A stretch of DNA of 64,000 bases, from contig OY970383.1 in NCBI GenBank assembly GCA_963719415.1, positions 186,001 to 250,000 on the forward strand, in the 5' to 3' direction. Both the position numbers and the translations under genes were made by a program. The stretch's first letter is position 1; each line of letters opens with the position of its first letter. Positions 43,512 to 53,282 of this stretch are shown piece after piece. The notes under the pieces are model-generated. The model was not told the origin of the DNA and ran no database searches. It was given only the letters and a program-made list of their open reading frames with translations. The DNA is from JAPLIS01 sp963719415. GTDB taxonomy: Bacteria; Babelota; Babeliae; Babelales; Vermiphilaceae.

Positions 43512-44681
43512 ATGAAGCTTATTCTCCCCCTAAACAACACAAAACAAATCTTCTCTTTAACGCTAAAATACACCCTTTTTGTTAGTAAACTAACTATACT
43601 TATCCTGCTTTCTATTGCTCATTTATTTGCCGGCGAAGAAGAGCGTAAAGGTCCTGACGCAAAATATAGTGTAAGAAAATATGACGACGCATTAACCCAA
43701 GAATTGGATGAATTAATAGTCTCAAATGGTCCATTTGAAAAAACAATAGAAAAAATACAGACATTAATTTGTAATGGCGCTAATCCCAATACAAAAATTA
43801 GTTCCCCTCCTTTATTAATTATCGCATGTCAAACCAATAATATTCCCTACATCAAAGCTTGTCTGAAGCATGGATCATATGTAAATGCAATAGAACCAAA
43901 ATCAGGAATGTCACCTTTATTTTTTGCTTACTCTGGCCCGGCTGTACAAGTACTTTTAGATGCTCATGCAGATGTTACTATTAAAAAAATTTTAGGAACA
44001 GACAACCCGTTCATTATAGGAGCACAAGCTTTACATTATGCTTCGGCAGCCGAACGCTATTCTCCAGAGGTAGTGGAAATATTATGTAATAAAACTCCCA
44101 CTGATCCAATACCAATAGATGCTCTTGGCCGCACTCCTCTTTACTACTCATGTATGCAAAAAGGATCAATAAAAACGAATATTTTTTTCCCAAAAGCAGC
44201 AGCACTCCTATGGTGGTTGTTAGAACAAAAAAACATTAAATACAAAGAAAAAACTCCTCGTGATTGGCTTGAGAAAAAAAACGGGCCTGGGGCTTATCAT
44301 TTAATTGACGGCTTTAATGCACTTATTTATGATGTACAACGTGCTCAAGCTCAATTATCTCCTATACATGCTATGGCATTTACTCCGCCTATGAGATTAA
44401 AAGAATTTAATCAAATGATGGATACATTCGCAAAAAACAAGCTCAAGCTACTTATAACTAAACAATTATATTCTGACAAACAACTAGTTGTTAATGGTAT
44501 TGCAGATATTATTGTAAGCTATGCCGATAGATTTACCCCCTATCCAACATATCCAGCGATTGTATATCAAGAAGGAGATGGTGACGAATACTTACCAAAT
44601 ACACGGCATATTTCAGAAGAATACTTACTCAGTATCCAACATATTCTGAAAGAAAAAAAACAAACAAAAAAAAATGTCTGA
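43512..44681 (+). CDS. exported ankyrin-repeat protein 3
   Basis: The first 65 residues are almost identical to those of the 41297 protein, including the signal peptide and the segment GPDAKYSVRKYDDALT. The rest has diverged while keeping the repeat positions (LICNGANPNTK, CLKHGSYVNAIE, LLDAHADVTIKKILG, ALGRTPLYYSCMQK) and the C-terminal YDVQRAQAQLSPIHAMAFTPP. It ends with a Lys-rich tail. Promoter and leader are also copied. It appears intact, unlike copy 2. Confidence 0.87.
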   Translation: MKLILPLNNTKQIFSLTLKYTLFVSKLTILILLSIAHLFAGEEERKGPDAKYSVRKYDDALTQELDELIVSNGPFEKTIEKIQTLICNGANPNTKISSPPLLIIACQTNNIPYIKACLKHGSYVNAIEPKSGMSPLFFAYSGPAVQVLLDAHADVTIKKILGTDNPFIIGAQALHYASAAERYSPEVVEILCNKTPTDPIPIDALGRTPLYYSCMQKGSIKTNIFFPKAAALLWWLLEQKNIKYKEKTPRDWLEKKNGPGAYHLIDGFNALIYDVQRAQAQLSPIHAMAFTPPMRLKEFNQMMDTFAKNKLKLLITKQLYSDKQLVVNGIADIIVSYADRFTPYPTYPAIVYQEGDGDEYLPNTRHISEEYLLSIQHILKEKKQTKKNV

Positions 44682-44724
44682 TCTCCTAACAAAATATAGA
44701 GACATACTATAAAACTGATACAGG

Positions 44725-46317
44725 CTAACTTTTGTTAACTTCTTTCGATGCATACGTAATATCGAATTCGTTTGACTTACGATGAAAATTTAAGCCGAGC
44801 AAAATTATTGGCTTTTTTTGATATTGCAGAGCTTCATGATATTTACGATCTTCAATCTGTTCCAGTGCTTTTTCTGCTGATTGATTAAATTTTAACTCAA
44901 TAACATAATTAACCGATGAAAGTTCGACAATCATATCAACACGTGCATGACTTGTCATATGTTCAGAATAAACTTTTAAGCCAGCAGCAACAAATAAAAC
45001 ATGCAATAATCCATGATAAAATTGTTCTTTTGGTATATGCGTTAAATAGGAAACTTGGACGAACGTTGATTTAATTAATGCAACTATTTCCGCGATATTC
45101 TTTGCTTCAAAAGCATCCCCTAATTTTGAAGCAAAAAGTTCTGTCTGATCAATATTTGTTTGAGTAAAAACACTCAAAAAGTATTGTCCCATAGCCGTGC
45201 GTACTTCGTAATTTGGATAATCGAGTGTATATGTTTTTTCTCCTTTATTCAATCCTGTTATAGTCAAGTAGCCTGATTGAAATAATAAAGAAGCAAGCGG
45301 CGTTGTTCCTATATTGAAAGAATCAAGAAAGCTTGCTGTTGCTTCAAATGGTTCTAGATGGAGCATTTTTAGTTCTATCGAGCGATAATTTTCTTGCATT
45401 TCTTTTATTAAAAAAGATGGAGTACCCGTTTGAAGCCAAAAATTTTTATATTCTTGTTTATTAAACGCATGCATAACAGAAAATGGATTATATACCGAAA
45501 TAACATTTACTCCAAACTGATAGCCATTATACCAATACTTAATTTGCTGGCGTAGTTCGCTATAAGGAATATTTTGTTGATCTGCCCATGCCTGAATATA
45601 CGGAGTAAAATAATGATCAATTTCTTGATCTGTATAGCCACAAATGGTAGCCCATTGCTTATCCAAGGTTATAGAATCTAAATTATTGAGTCCTGAAAAT
45701 ATTCCCGCTTTGGCAAATGCACTAACTCCAGTAATAAAAGTAAAGGTAACATATTCATCTAAATCTTTAATGGCTGAAAAAAAATTGTGTAAAGAATCTC
45801 GAATTTCTTCTGCTTTTTTTTGATCGTCAAGGGCTTTTAAAATTGGATAATCATATTCATCAATAAGAATCGCTACTTTGCCAAAACGATTGTAAAGTTC
45901 TTGGGCTAAATTACGCAGAGCAAATTCTGGATTTGTTGAATGTATTGGTTTGGTAAGTTGATAATGTTGAGCAATGTTAGATAGCGCAAAAAGTAATCCG
46001 TCTGTTAGGCTATCAACATCTTTTATGCCAAGTCCTGAAAAACTCAAAGCAATAACACCATGTGGCTCCCAAGAATAATCACTTGATTCAATCCACAGAT
46101 CTTTAAATAATGATTTGTTGCCAACTAAAATCTCTTTTAACGTTGAAACTAGCAATGATTTTCCAAATCTTCGTGGACGAGAAAGAAAATATCGCTTACC
46201 TTGAGTGATCAAATGATAAATATCTTTAGTTTTATCAACATAAAGATAGCCATCGTTACGAATAGTAGAAAATGTGCTTATCCCAAGAGGTAGTTTTTGT
46301 AAGATAGGAGTTTTCAT
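44725..46317 (-). CDS. AAA-ATPase-like / PD-(D/E)XK nuclease-like protein, second member
   Basis: It has the same domain pair as the 13504 gene. YLYVDKTKDIYHLI is followed by SRPRRFGKSLLVSTL (P-loop), KVAILIDEYDYPIL (Walker B), then FITGVSAFAKAGIFSGLNNLDSITL. The C-terminal nuclease-like region has ARVDMIVEL and NYVIELKFNQSAEKALEQI, where D and ExK are intact. The ATG at 46317 is chosen over the TTG at 46323. It converges with the 43512 ankyrin gene. The two family members differ strongly in sequence, so they are old paralogues or separate acquisitions. Confidence 0.88.
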   Translation of the reverse strand: MKTPILQKLPLGISTFSTIRNDGYLYVDKTKDIYHLITQGKRYFLSRPRRFGKSLLVSTLKEILVGNKSLFKDLWIESSDYSWEPHGVIALSFSGLGIKDVDSLTDGLLFALSNIAQHYQLTKPIHSTNPEFALRNLAQELYNRFGKVAILIDEYDYPILKALDDQKKAEEIRDSLHNFFSAIKDLDEYVTFTFITGVSAFAKAGIFSGLNNLDSITLDKQWATICGYTDQEIDHYFTPYIQAWADQQNIPYSELRQQIKYWYNGYQFGVNVISVYNPFSVMHAFNKQEYKNFWLQTGTPSFLIKEMQENYRSIELKMLHLEPFEATASFLDSFNIGTTPLASLLFQSGYLTITGLNKGEKTYTLDYPNYEVRTAMGQYFLSVFTQTNIDQTELFASKLGDAFEAKNIAEIVALIKSTFVQVSYLTHIPKEQFYHGLLHVLFVAAGLKVYSEHMTSHARVDMIVELSSVNYVIELKFNQSAEKALEQIEDRKYHEALQYQKKPIILLGLNFHRKSNEFDITYASKEVNKS

Positions 46318-46362
46318 AGTCAAACCAGTTTTTTATTTTTAATCTCTACTGCTAATATACAC

Positions 46363-46416
46363 TATACAGAATATAAATAGTATACAGAATATAAATAGTA
46401 TACAGAATATAAATAG
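46363..46416. repeat. three perfect tandem copies of an 18-bp unit
   Basis: TATACAGAATATAAATAG occurs three times without change at 46363-46380, 46381-46398 and 46399-46416. It lies about 46-100 bases upstream of the 46317 start on the minus strand, so variation in copy number could alter that promoter region. Confidence 0.9.
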
Positions 46417-46439
46417 TATAGGTTAATAATTAAATTATT

Positions 46440-46600
46440 ATATAGCAAAGCTTAGATAAATAGCCCCACTGTATATGCACAGATCAAGTAAGTATACTAT
46501 GCTTGCTTATTGCCCCCGAAAAATATGGGGTCCCCACGGAAAGTGGGGTAAAGAGGGCAATAAATGGGGAATTCTTAGTGCGCTCAGCTATACCTATGCT
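46440..46600. repeat. small element with nested hairpin core (46.4-46.6 kb)
   Basis: TATAGCAAAGCTTAGATAAATA at the left and TTAGTGCGCTCAGCTATA at the right are imperfect inverted ends related to the 41.0 kb element. The core folds as TTATTGCCC ... GGGCAATAA enclosing CCCCAC-GGAAA-GTGGGG. It fills the gap between the AAA gene and the 46679 gene. Confidence 0.55.
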
Positions 46601-46678
46601 AAAACCACACCATTATACCCCACTTAACCAATAAAAGTCGCGATTCTAAAAATATAAAGCTCGTTTGTACTTATTAGC

Positions 46679-47230
46679 TTAATCCATAGATTCTACAGTC
46701 TCTTCAACAGATTCTTGCCACTCTTTTTTCGCTTGCAAATAAATAAGTCCTGATGTAGTTGCCAATAAAAATCCTCCAAATCCCGCCACACCTGCTGGAC
46801 CAGCTGAGGCTGCCCCCATAAAAGCACCACCTATCCCACCAAGCAATCCTCCTCCACCCATTAATACTCCTTGTAACGGTCCTTGATCAACATCAGGAGC
46901 AATCACACTCCCTATTAAGTCGACCGGAGCACAAAGAACAAAACCTGCTGCTAAACCACACATACCGCCTGCGAAGGTTCCACATGTTCCTGTTACAGCA
47001 CCCATACCCGCATCGAGTGCCATTCCAGCTGTTTTCTCTAAGCGCCCTGAATACGCTCTTACCGGTTGTCTTGCCTGTTGTGGCAATTTAACAATTCTTG
47101 ACTGCGGCAGTCTACCAGTAATCCTGGGCATGGACATAATTGACGCAGAGGTAAGCCTATGCATGCCATAGCTCACGGTATACGATAAGCTAACTGGCAA
47201 TAAGAACAATAACAAACACATTTTCTTCAT
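46679..47230 (-). CDS. exported Gly-rich protein with membrane-spanning segments
   Basis: The signal peptide (LLLFLLPVSLSYTVSYG) is followed by a basic Pro/Arg/Gln stretch (about 30-62). Two or three Gly/Ala-rich hydrophobic segments then occur (MGAVTGTCGTFAGGMCGLAAGFVLC, LMGGGGLLGGIGGAFMGAASAGPAGVAGFGGFLLAT), resembling glycine-zipper membrane helices. The end is acidic (ESVEETVESMD). Glycine-zipper exported proteins often form oligomeric membrane assemblies, but no family is assigned. Confidence 0.65.
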   Translation of the reverse strand: MKKMCLLLFLLPVSLSYTVSYGMHRLTSASIMSMPRITGRLPQSRIVKLPQQARQPVRAYSGRLEKTAGMALDAGMGAVTGTCGTFAGGMCGLAAGFVLCAPVDLIGSVIAPDVDQGPLQGVLMGGGGLLGGIGGAFMGAASAGPAGVAGFGGFLLATTSGLIYLQAKKEWQESVEETVESMD

Positions 47231-47452
47231 ACGAAACCTTTCTTTTTTTACAAAAACAATAAACTTATCATAATTTCGCTAAACTATACCATTAAAAATA
47301 CGCTTTTCACCGTTTTATTTTATTCGCTTGCCCAAAATTTACTTTTAATCTTGCTTCCTTTATACTAAAATTCTTACCGGCTTAAAATAGCCGATTAAAA
47401 ACAGATTTTTCTATTACACATCTATTACATGTCTATTATAGGGGTTAATTTA

Positions 47453-48892
47453 ATGGAAGCAGAAGAAGTAAAAGAGACAGCCGGAAAAAGCATCGTATCC
47501 TATTATATTTCTAGCCTTATAAATTTTAATCAGGGAGAAAAAATAAGCACCATAGTCTATTTTTTACTTCCTGAATTAATTTCAGCCTTTCTACTCTACT
47601 CATTACCCGTATGGTTTGATATATCGTTAATTAGTACCTTAAAATCAACAACGCTTTCTGCAACACTCGGCATAACCAATAATTTTTTGCACTTTATGAC
47701 TAAAATAGCAGAAGCTTTTGGTGTTGGCACTATCGTACTAAGCGGCCAACTTAATGGAATCGCCGACTACAAACAAGTCGGAAGAAGTCTACGAGATTCT
47801 TTTTGGGTGACCTGTATCCTCGGTTTTGCGATTGCTATCATCCTCTATTGCAGTTCATATTGGATATATAATCTTTATGGAATGGCACCTGATATTATTG
47901 AACTTGGCGTTCCCTTCTTAAAAACACGAGCATTCGGTGTCTTTTTTATGTTTATCTATTTCGCTCTTGCAGGATTTCTACGCGGGATTAAAAATACTAA
48001 AGTACCTATGTATATTTTTTGTGTAGGTATAGCTCTTTTTCTCTTTTTTGATTATGTGCTTATATTTGGCTATCTCGGCTTTCCTCAAATGGGCCTTCAG
48101 GGATCAGCCCTTGCCACCGTCATTCAATACGGCGCTATGCTTCTCTTAATCGGTATCTACATTGCCACCAATAAAGAATATAGAAAATATACTATCAATC
48201 TATTTGAACCAATAAAAGATGGCAGTCTGGCCTTTCAATTGATCAAAATTAGTATGCCCGTAATGCTTGATAAAGCCATCATGGCTATTGCCTACATATG
48301 GTTAGGCAAAATGATCGGTTGTATGGGAACCAGCGGACTCGCAACTTTTTGCGCAATTAAAGATATGGAACGGTTCGCTTCCCTTCCCGCTCTGGCCGCA
48401 GCACAAGTTATTACTTTTTTAGTCAGTAATGATTATGGTGCTCAACAATGGGATTCTATAAAAAATAATATTAAAAAAATGCTCTGCATTACCGCCGTTG
48501 GAGCTTCATCTATTCTTATTTTTTTTATTATATTTTCTCAACAGATTGCCTATATTTTCGATAAAACGGGGGATTTTTCCCACCTTGTTATGAGTATTTT
48601 CCCTATTTTAAGCGTACTCGCCTTTTTTGATCTATTTCAAGTCGTACTTGCGGGTGCACTACGAGGATCAGGAAATGTCAAAACGGTGATGTATGCACGA
48701 CTTATTATCTGTTTTGGCTACTTTATACCCTGTTCCTACGCAATCTCTCTATTGCCTATTGAAAATCCTGTACTCAAATTTATCCTAATTTATGGTTCAT
48801 ATTATATGGGTACTGCTTTTATGGCATATATATATGTCTCCCATTTTAAAGGTGAAACATGGAAACAAAATAATTATTTTACAAAAAATTAA
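47453..48892 (+). CDS. MATE-family multidrug/cation efflux transporter
   Basis: The 479-residue protein has about twelve membrane segments and typical MATE features: an N-terminal half containing GVGTIVLSGQLNGI, FGVFFMFIYFALAGFLRGIKNTKVPMY, and FPQMGLQGSALATVIQYG; then a second half with ISMPVMLDKAIMAIAYIWLG and FDLFQVVLAGALRGSGNVKTVM. MATE proteins export organic cations or metabolites in exchange for H+ or Na+. GGGG eight bases before the ATG at 47453 favours it over the ATG at 47429. Confidence 0.9.
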   Translation: MEAEEVKETAGKSIVSYYISSLINFNQGEKISTIVYFLLPELISAFLLYSLPVWFDISLISTLKSTTLSATLGITNNFLHFMTKIAEAFGVGTIVLSGQLNGIADYKQVGRSLRDSFWVTCILGFAIAIILYCSSYWIYNLYGMAPDIIELGVPFLKTRAFGVFFMFIYFALAGFLRGIKNTKVPMYIFCVGIALFLFFDYVLIFGYLGFPQMGLQGSALATVIQYGAMLLLIGIYIATNKEYRKYTINLFEPIKDGSLAFQLIKISMPVMLDKAIMAIAYIWLGKMIGCMGTSGLATFCAIKDMERFASLPALAAAQVITFLVSNDYGAQQWDSIKNNIKKMLCITAVGASSILIFFIIFSQQIAYIFDKTGDFSHLVMSIFPILSVLAFFDLFQVVLAGALRGSGNVKTVMYARLIICFGYFIPCSYAISLLPIENPVLKFILIYGSYYMGTAFMAYIYVSHFKGETWKQNNYFTKN

Positions 48893-48940
48893 TCCAAATC
48901 TTAATCCCAATTTTAATCCAAAAATTAATAAAGGTTACTA

Positions 48941-49225
48941 ATGACAACAATAACACGTGAAAAAATAATGGCTATCGCTCGACAATCCCAACTAGAAGTG
49001 TTTGATAATGAAATAGATCAACTTACCGAAAAAATTCAGGAAGTGGTTGCCTACACTGAGCGAGTTAAAAATATCACCACCGATACCAATATAACATCAG
49101 CTAAAAACATCAATGTTTTTAGAGAGGATTCTATTATCGTATCTGATGCACAAAAATTATTAGAGGCTGCTCCTGCCAGAGAAGGTGATTTCTTTGTAGT
49201 ACCCATGATTTTGGATAATAATTAA
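48941..49225 (+). CDS. gatC: Asp-tRNA(Asn)/Glu-tRNA(Gln) amidotransferase subunit C
   Basis: The 94-residue protein follows the GatC pattern: an N-terminal helix with IMAIARQSQLEVFDNEIDQLTEKIQEVVAYTERV, and the C-terminal FREDSIIVSDAQKLLEAAPAREGDFFVVPMIL matching the conserved RxDxV...LxNAPxxxxxFFxVPxVL. GatC stabilises GatA on GatB. gatA follows by 70 bases. Confidence 0.92.
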   Translation: MTTITREKIMAIARQSQLEVFDNEIDQLTEKIQEVVAYTERVKNITTDTNITSAKNINVFREDSIIVSDAQKLLEAAPAREGDFFVVPMILDNN

Positions 49226-49295
49226 TAATAAATTTAGGCAATTATATAAGACAAAAAACGGGCTAAATAATAGGCCAAATAACAGGAATAGTACC

Positions 49296-50741
49296 ATGAA
49301 TTCTCTTTCATTTACTTCGATTACAGACCTACAAAAAAAAATCAAAAATAAAGAAATTAGCCATGAAGAAATGCTTGATTTTTTTCTCAGAAGAATAGAA
49401 ATTTTTGAACCCAAAATAGATTCTATGCTCGAAGTATTTGATAAAGATTCAATACGTAAATCGAGCGGCCCGGAAGGATCTCTTGCAGGAATCCCCGGCG
49501 TTATAAAAAATAATATCTGTATTGAAGGGCGAACAACCACCTGCGCATCACGCATTTTAGAAAACTTTAAAGCCCCTAATGATGCCACTGCTATTAAGCG
49601 ACTTAAAGCCGAAGGAGCACTTATTCTTGGTACCGCTAATATGGATGAATTTGCCATGGGAAGCACCACTGAGTCATCTGCTTTTAAAAAAACTAAAAAT
49701 CCCTGGAACCTTGACCGTGTACCCGGAGGATCAAGCGGCGGTTCTGCAGCCGCTGTAGCCGCTGGTCTTGTGCCATGGTCATTGGGAAGCGATACGGGAG
49801 GATCAGTTAGACAACCAGCAGCTTTTTGTGGTGTTGTTGGCATAAAGCCAACTTATGGTCTTGTTTCTCGGTATGGCCTTATAGCATACGCATCGTCTCT
49901 CGATCAGATCGGCGTAATAACGCGTTCTGTCTATGATAACGCACTCGTTCTTTCTGCCATAGCAGGAAAAGACAGCAAAGATTCTTCGAGTTTAGCTGAA
50001 TCTAAAAAAAACTATACTCATCTTCTTGATGGCACATTACCTGCAGGATTAAAAATTGGTATTCTCGATCTATCTGCCTATGGACAAGGCATTAACAATG
50101 AAATTACTACCGCCATTGAAAATGGCATAAAAACGTTCGAAAGTCTCGGAAGTAGCGTTAAAACTATTTCTCTACCAACTTTTGATTATAGCGCTGCAGC
50201 CTATTTTATTATTAGCCGTGCTGAAGCTGCTTCTAACCTTGCTCGTTTTGATGGCGTAAAATATGGCTTGCGAGACAAAAAAACGTCCACGCTGACCAAC
50301 ATGTATCAATCAACTCGTCGTCATGGATTTGGCTATGAAGTTCGAAGCCGTATTATAGTAGGTAATTACGTTCTTTCTAGTAGTCATGCTGGTGAATTTT
50401 ATGATAATGCAAAAAAAGCACAACGACTCATGCGATCAGAAATTATCAATATATTCAAAGATGTTGATATCATTATTATGCCAACACACTCAACTCCTGC
50501 ATTCACGTTTGATTCATATAGCCAAAATCAACTAGAAATCGATCTTCAAGATTTTTTTACCTGCCCGGTAAACATGACCGGTGTTCCTGCTATCTCTATA
50601 CCGGCCGGATTTACTCATGATAATTTACCTATCGGTATGCAGCTCATTGGTCCACATTTATCTGAAGAACTTTTATATAAAGTGGCTTATGCATTTGAAC
50701 AAATAACTCCATGGCATACAAAGCATCCATCGGGATTTTAA
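49296..50741 (+). CDS. gatA: Asp-tRNA(Asn)/Glu-tRNA(Gln) amidotransferase subunit A
   Basis: The amidase subunit releases ammonia from glutamine to convert Glu-tRNA(Gln) or Asp-tRNA(Asn). The Ser-Ser-Lys catalytic set is visible: Lys in GVIKNNICIEG, and the two Ser in GGSSGGSAAAVAAG and SLGSDTGGSVRQPAAFCG. FTCPVNMTGVPAISIPAGF near the C-terminus is also typical. The length of 481 is normal. gatB is not in this window. Its presence implies indirect charging of tRNA(Gln) and/or tRNA(Asn). Confidence 0.96.
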   Translation: MNSLSFTSITDLQKKIKNKEISHEEMLDFFLRRIEIFEPKIDSMLEVFDKDSIRKSSGPEGSLAGIPGVIKNNICIEGRTTTCASRILENFKAPNDATAIKRLKAEGALILGTANMDEFAMGSTTESSAFKKTKNPWNLDRVPGGSSGGSAAAVAAGLVPWSLGSDTGGSVRQPAAFCGVVGIKPTYGLVSRYGLIAYASSLDQIGVITRSVYDNALVLSAIAGKDSKDSSSLAESKKNYTHLLDGTLPAGLKIGILDLSAYGQGINNEITTAIENGIKTFESLGSSVKTISLPTFDYSAAAYFIISRAEAASNLARFDGVKYGLRDKKTSTLTNMYQSTRRHGFGYEVRSRIIVGNYVLSSSHAGEFYDNAKKAQRLMRSEIINIFKDVDIIIMPTHSTPAFTFDSYSQNQLEIDLQDFFTCPVNMTGVPAISIPAGFTHDNLPIGMQLIGPHLSEELLYKVAYAFEQITPWHTKHPSGF

Positions 50742-50850
50742 AAACCAGCCCGCTAGCCTTGCTTTTGAACGCGTCTATACAGTATCTTTTAACTATGTGC
50801 TTAACAAAAATTAGGTAAAAACTCGTTTTTTTTGTTATCGGAGTGTCATA

Positions 50851-51798
50851 GTGCAGAAACTATATCGATTGCTATTCTATGGATTATTGTTGCCTACCTA
50901 CCTGACAATTGCTGCTATGCATATAAAAGAACACGAAAATTATCCCTTATTTTTAAATAGTCAAGCGTTAGATAATCACGTGTTAGATAACCAAATATTT
51001 GATAACCAAATATTAAATCTGCATACTCATAAAATAGAAAAAATAATAAAGCAACAAAATAAAAGAGGACATATTCATGGATCAGGAAAACGTGAAATAG
51101 GAAAATATGCGGTACCCATTTTGGTCGATGCATTAGAATTACATAGCAACCTTTTTAGCTGGAATTCCGTCAAAATTGCTGCCGTACTTTTTCCCTGTTA
51201 TTTTGGCGCTCGCTTCATTGATGAAAAACTACAAAACCGTTTTTATGATAAATGTAATCATAAAAATATACACTATATACCAAAACGATGTCATGATATC
51301 GCTCAATGCTCTATTGCCATTCCTATGGTATTGCTAGGAAGCCAAGCATTTTTTGGGAGTACAGAAGAAATGCGAGAAGCAAGTAGAGTTTTCTTGATAG
51401 GCTTGCCTTTTGTCTTTTGGACAAAAACACTTATAAAAAAAATACACTTTGAGGCAAATATGCGTCCCTGGAATGAAAACTTTGATCGCTATCAACGATC
51501 TTCCGGTGGTTTTCCATCAGGGCATATGGCCGAAGCAACCTACACAGCCCTTGTCTATGGCTTACGATTTGGACCACGCTTTGCCGTACCTCTCGGCGCA
51601 CTTGCATTAGGAATCGGCGCAACTTTTGTTGTTTGTAATCGTCATTACATCTCACAAATCGTAGCCGGTGCTGGACTTGGTGCTTTCTATGCCCTTGCTG
51701 CAAATAAACTAATTGATTCAAAAAAAAGTAAAAACCTTAAACTGGGATTTAAATTCGATCATGGAAAACCAGCACTTTCTATAAATTACCGTTTTTAG
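50851..51798 (+). CDS. PAP2-like membrane phosphatase with altered motif 3
   Basis: The protein has a signal-like N-terminus (LLFYGLLLPTYLTIAAM), an Asn/Asp/Leu repeat (LDNHVLDNQIFDNQILN, 15-bp unit), and several membrane segments. PAP2 motif 1 is KIHFEANMRP (KX6RP) and motif 2 is PSGH. Motif 3 should be SRX5HX3D; here it reads TFVVCNRHYISQIVAG. The His is kept, but the Ser-Arg is replaced by Thr-Phe and the Asp by Gln. It may act on lipid phosphates or may have lost activity. A GTG start follows CGGAGTG. No partner gene is evident. Confidence 0.75.
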   Translation: MQKLYRLLFYGLLLPTYLTIAAMHIKEHENYPLFLNSQALDNHVLDNQIFDNQILNLHTHKIEKIIKQQNKRGHIHGSGKREIGKYAVPILVDALELHSNLFSWNSVKIAAVLFPCYFGARFIDEKLQNRFYDKCNHKNIHYIPKRCHDIAQCSIAIPMVLLGSQAFFGSTEEMREASRVFLIGLPFVFWTKTLIKKIHFEANMRPWNENFDRYQRSSGGFPSGHMAEATYTALVYGLRFGPRFAVPLGALALGIGATFVVCNRHYISQIVAGAGLGAFYALAANKLIDSKKSKNLKLGFKFDHGKPALSINYRF

Positions 51799-51814
51799 AC
51801 TATGACCAAAACAT

Positions 51815-52000
51815 TCTACAGCAAAGCCTGATAAATAACACTAAACAGACTGAACAGTATATAATTATAGTGCTCCCCTGCAGGAGAGCACTATACACAA
51901 GCGTATCAATAATAATAAGTTTGAGAAAATTCGCTATCTCGTCGCCAGATGGGTAGTAAAAAAGGGGGAAATGTTTAATACGTTCTACTATCGCTCTTTC
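51815..52000. repeat. small element with 10-bp hairpin core (51.8-52.0 kb)
   Basis: The left end ACAGCAAAGCCTGATAAATAAC matches the 41.0 kb element, and the right end GTTTAATACGTTCTACTAT is an imperfect counterpart. The core hairpin is TATAGTGCTC (51866-51875) with GAGCACTATA (51886-51895). It separates the convergent PAP2-like gene and the first gene of the array. Confidence 0.55.
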
Positions 52001-52014
52001 TATAGCTCAGCGCG

Positions 52015-52971
52015 TTAAGAATTCCACAAAGCGTACGCTTCTTCACTCAGCAAAAATGCTTGTTCTTCACACACTTGCGATGCGCGTGCCCTTAACTCAC
52101 CGTGCTTCACTTTAACCTCTTCATCACTGATTCCTCCTGCTTCATGTAGCTCACCTAAACAAGCTTCTTGTTTTTTAAGAGATTCGTATGATACACCTAA
52201 TAGCTTTAATAAATACTCTTGTTTGGTCAATTTTGGCCTGCTAACCGGTATTTCTGGTTCTTGCGCCACAACACCAGATTGTACCGACTGATTTTTCAAT
52301 GCTCGTAGCTTTTCAGTTGCTGCTTTCAGATCTCTTTCTAAATCCAACAGATCCGGGACTTGATTTAAGGTATTCTCCTGTTCACTCAATTGCGCTTCAG
52401 TAATTTTTCCTTGAGCATGTTGCTCTCTTAAAGAATTTTTACGTGACTGCATAGCAAAAACTAGTTTATCTCGTGCTTGTCTCAGTTTTTCGCACAAAGC
52501 TTGCTGTTCTTCAGTTAACTTCAACGATCCAGGTTGTAGTGCGCCACCCTGCTGCTTATTATCCAACTTTTGCGCATCACTCTTATTTTTAAACTGACAG
52601 GCAAGTAAAGCTCCAGCACCAATAACCGGTATGAAAACATACCAATATTTTTTGAAAATACCATGTAATTTCGTTATAATATTTTTATTTGTCGCTGGTC
52701 TCTCTATTTCAGCACTCATCCCTGAACCCACTCTTCGATTCGCCCCTAGATTTCCGAAAGCAATCTTCTGCGTTGTTCCCCATACTTTAAATGGTTGCTT
52801 GACAACAGATTTAACGGCAAATTGGTTTTGGTCTGAAGCCGAAGCTGGCTGCTGTGCTGACGCTGATGCTTGCTTTTGGACTCCAGCTCCTACAATATGC
52901 CCAAAATTGCTAAAAATAAATAATAAACAGATCAACCGGCTTACCAATACACTTATTTTTCTAGCTTCCAT
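52015..52971 (-). CDS. array gene A: exported KKYWY membrane protein with coiled-coil tail
   Basis: This is the most divergent and longest member of the eight-gene array. MEARKISVLVSRLICLLFIFSNFGH aligns with the MEMRKTSVWVSR leader of the others. A Ser/Ala/Gln linker follows, then FKKYWYVFIPVIGAGALLACQFKNKSDAQK (membrane segment, about 107-130), and a charged coiled-coil tail of about 180 residues. The ATG at 52971 has AAGG upstream; an ATG at 52986 precedes that ribosome binding site. The motif spelling KKYWY links the array to the genes at 9.2-11.4 kb. Function is unknown; topology suggests an inner-membrane anchor with the tail exposed on one side. Confidence 0.78.
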   Translation of the reverse strand: MEARKISVLVSRLICLLFIFSNFGHIVGAGVQKQASASAQQPASASDQNQFAVKSVVKQPFKVWGTTQKIAFGNLGANRRVGSGMSAEIERPATNKNIITKLHGIFKKYWYVFIPVIGAGALLACQFKNKSDAQKLDNKQQGGALQPGSLKLTEEQQALCEKLRQARDKLVFAMQSRKNSLREQHAQGKITEAQLSEQENTLNQVPDLLDLERDLKAATEKLRALKNQSVQSGVVAQEPEIPVSRPKLTKQEYLLKLLGVSYESLKKQEACLGELHEAGGISDEEVKVKHGELRARASQVCEEQAFLLSEEAYALWNS

Positions 52972-53241
52972 ACTAAACCTTCCCATTAAACGCCTATGTT
53001 TTATTCTTTTTTCTCTTCTTTTAGTATATATATATTAAAAAAAGATTCAACTTGAAACTCAATTAGAAATAGCTCATCACTTAAGCTTATTATAATAGGG
53101 TATATTAAAAATCACCTGTTTTTTCAGATTATACCCTGTTTCTCTCAATGACAATAAAAAGTCCGAGTCTCCCCGCTGCCCTAGGAGAGATAAGCCAGGC
53201 AGGGCTAAAAAAGCAGGTCCTGATATAATGCTATCAACAAT

Positions 53242-53280
53242 AAAGAGGGTAGATGGCATCGCACGCCTTCTACCCCCTTG
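53242..53280 (-). terminator. terminator of array gene B
   Basis: AGGGTAGATGGC and GCCTTCTACCC form the stem (one internal mismatch) directly after the stop of gene B on the minus strand. The minus-strand T run (TCTTTATTG) is weak. Versions of this hairpin follow all genes B-H. Confidence 0.7.
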
Positions 53281-53282
53281 TA

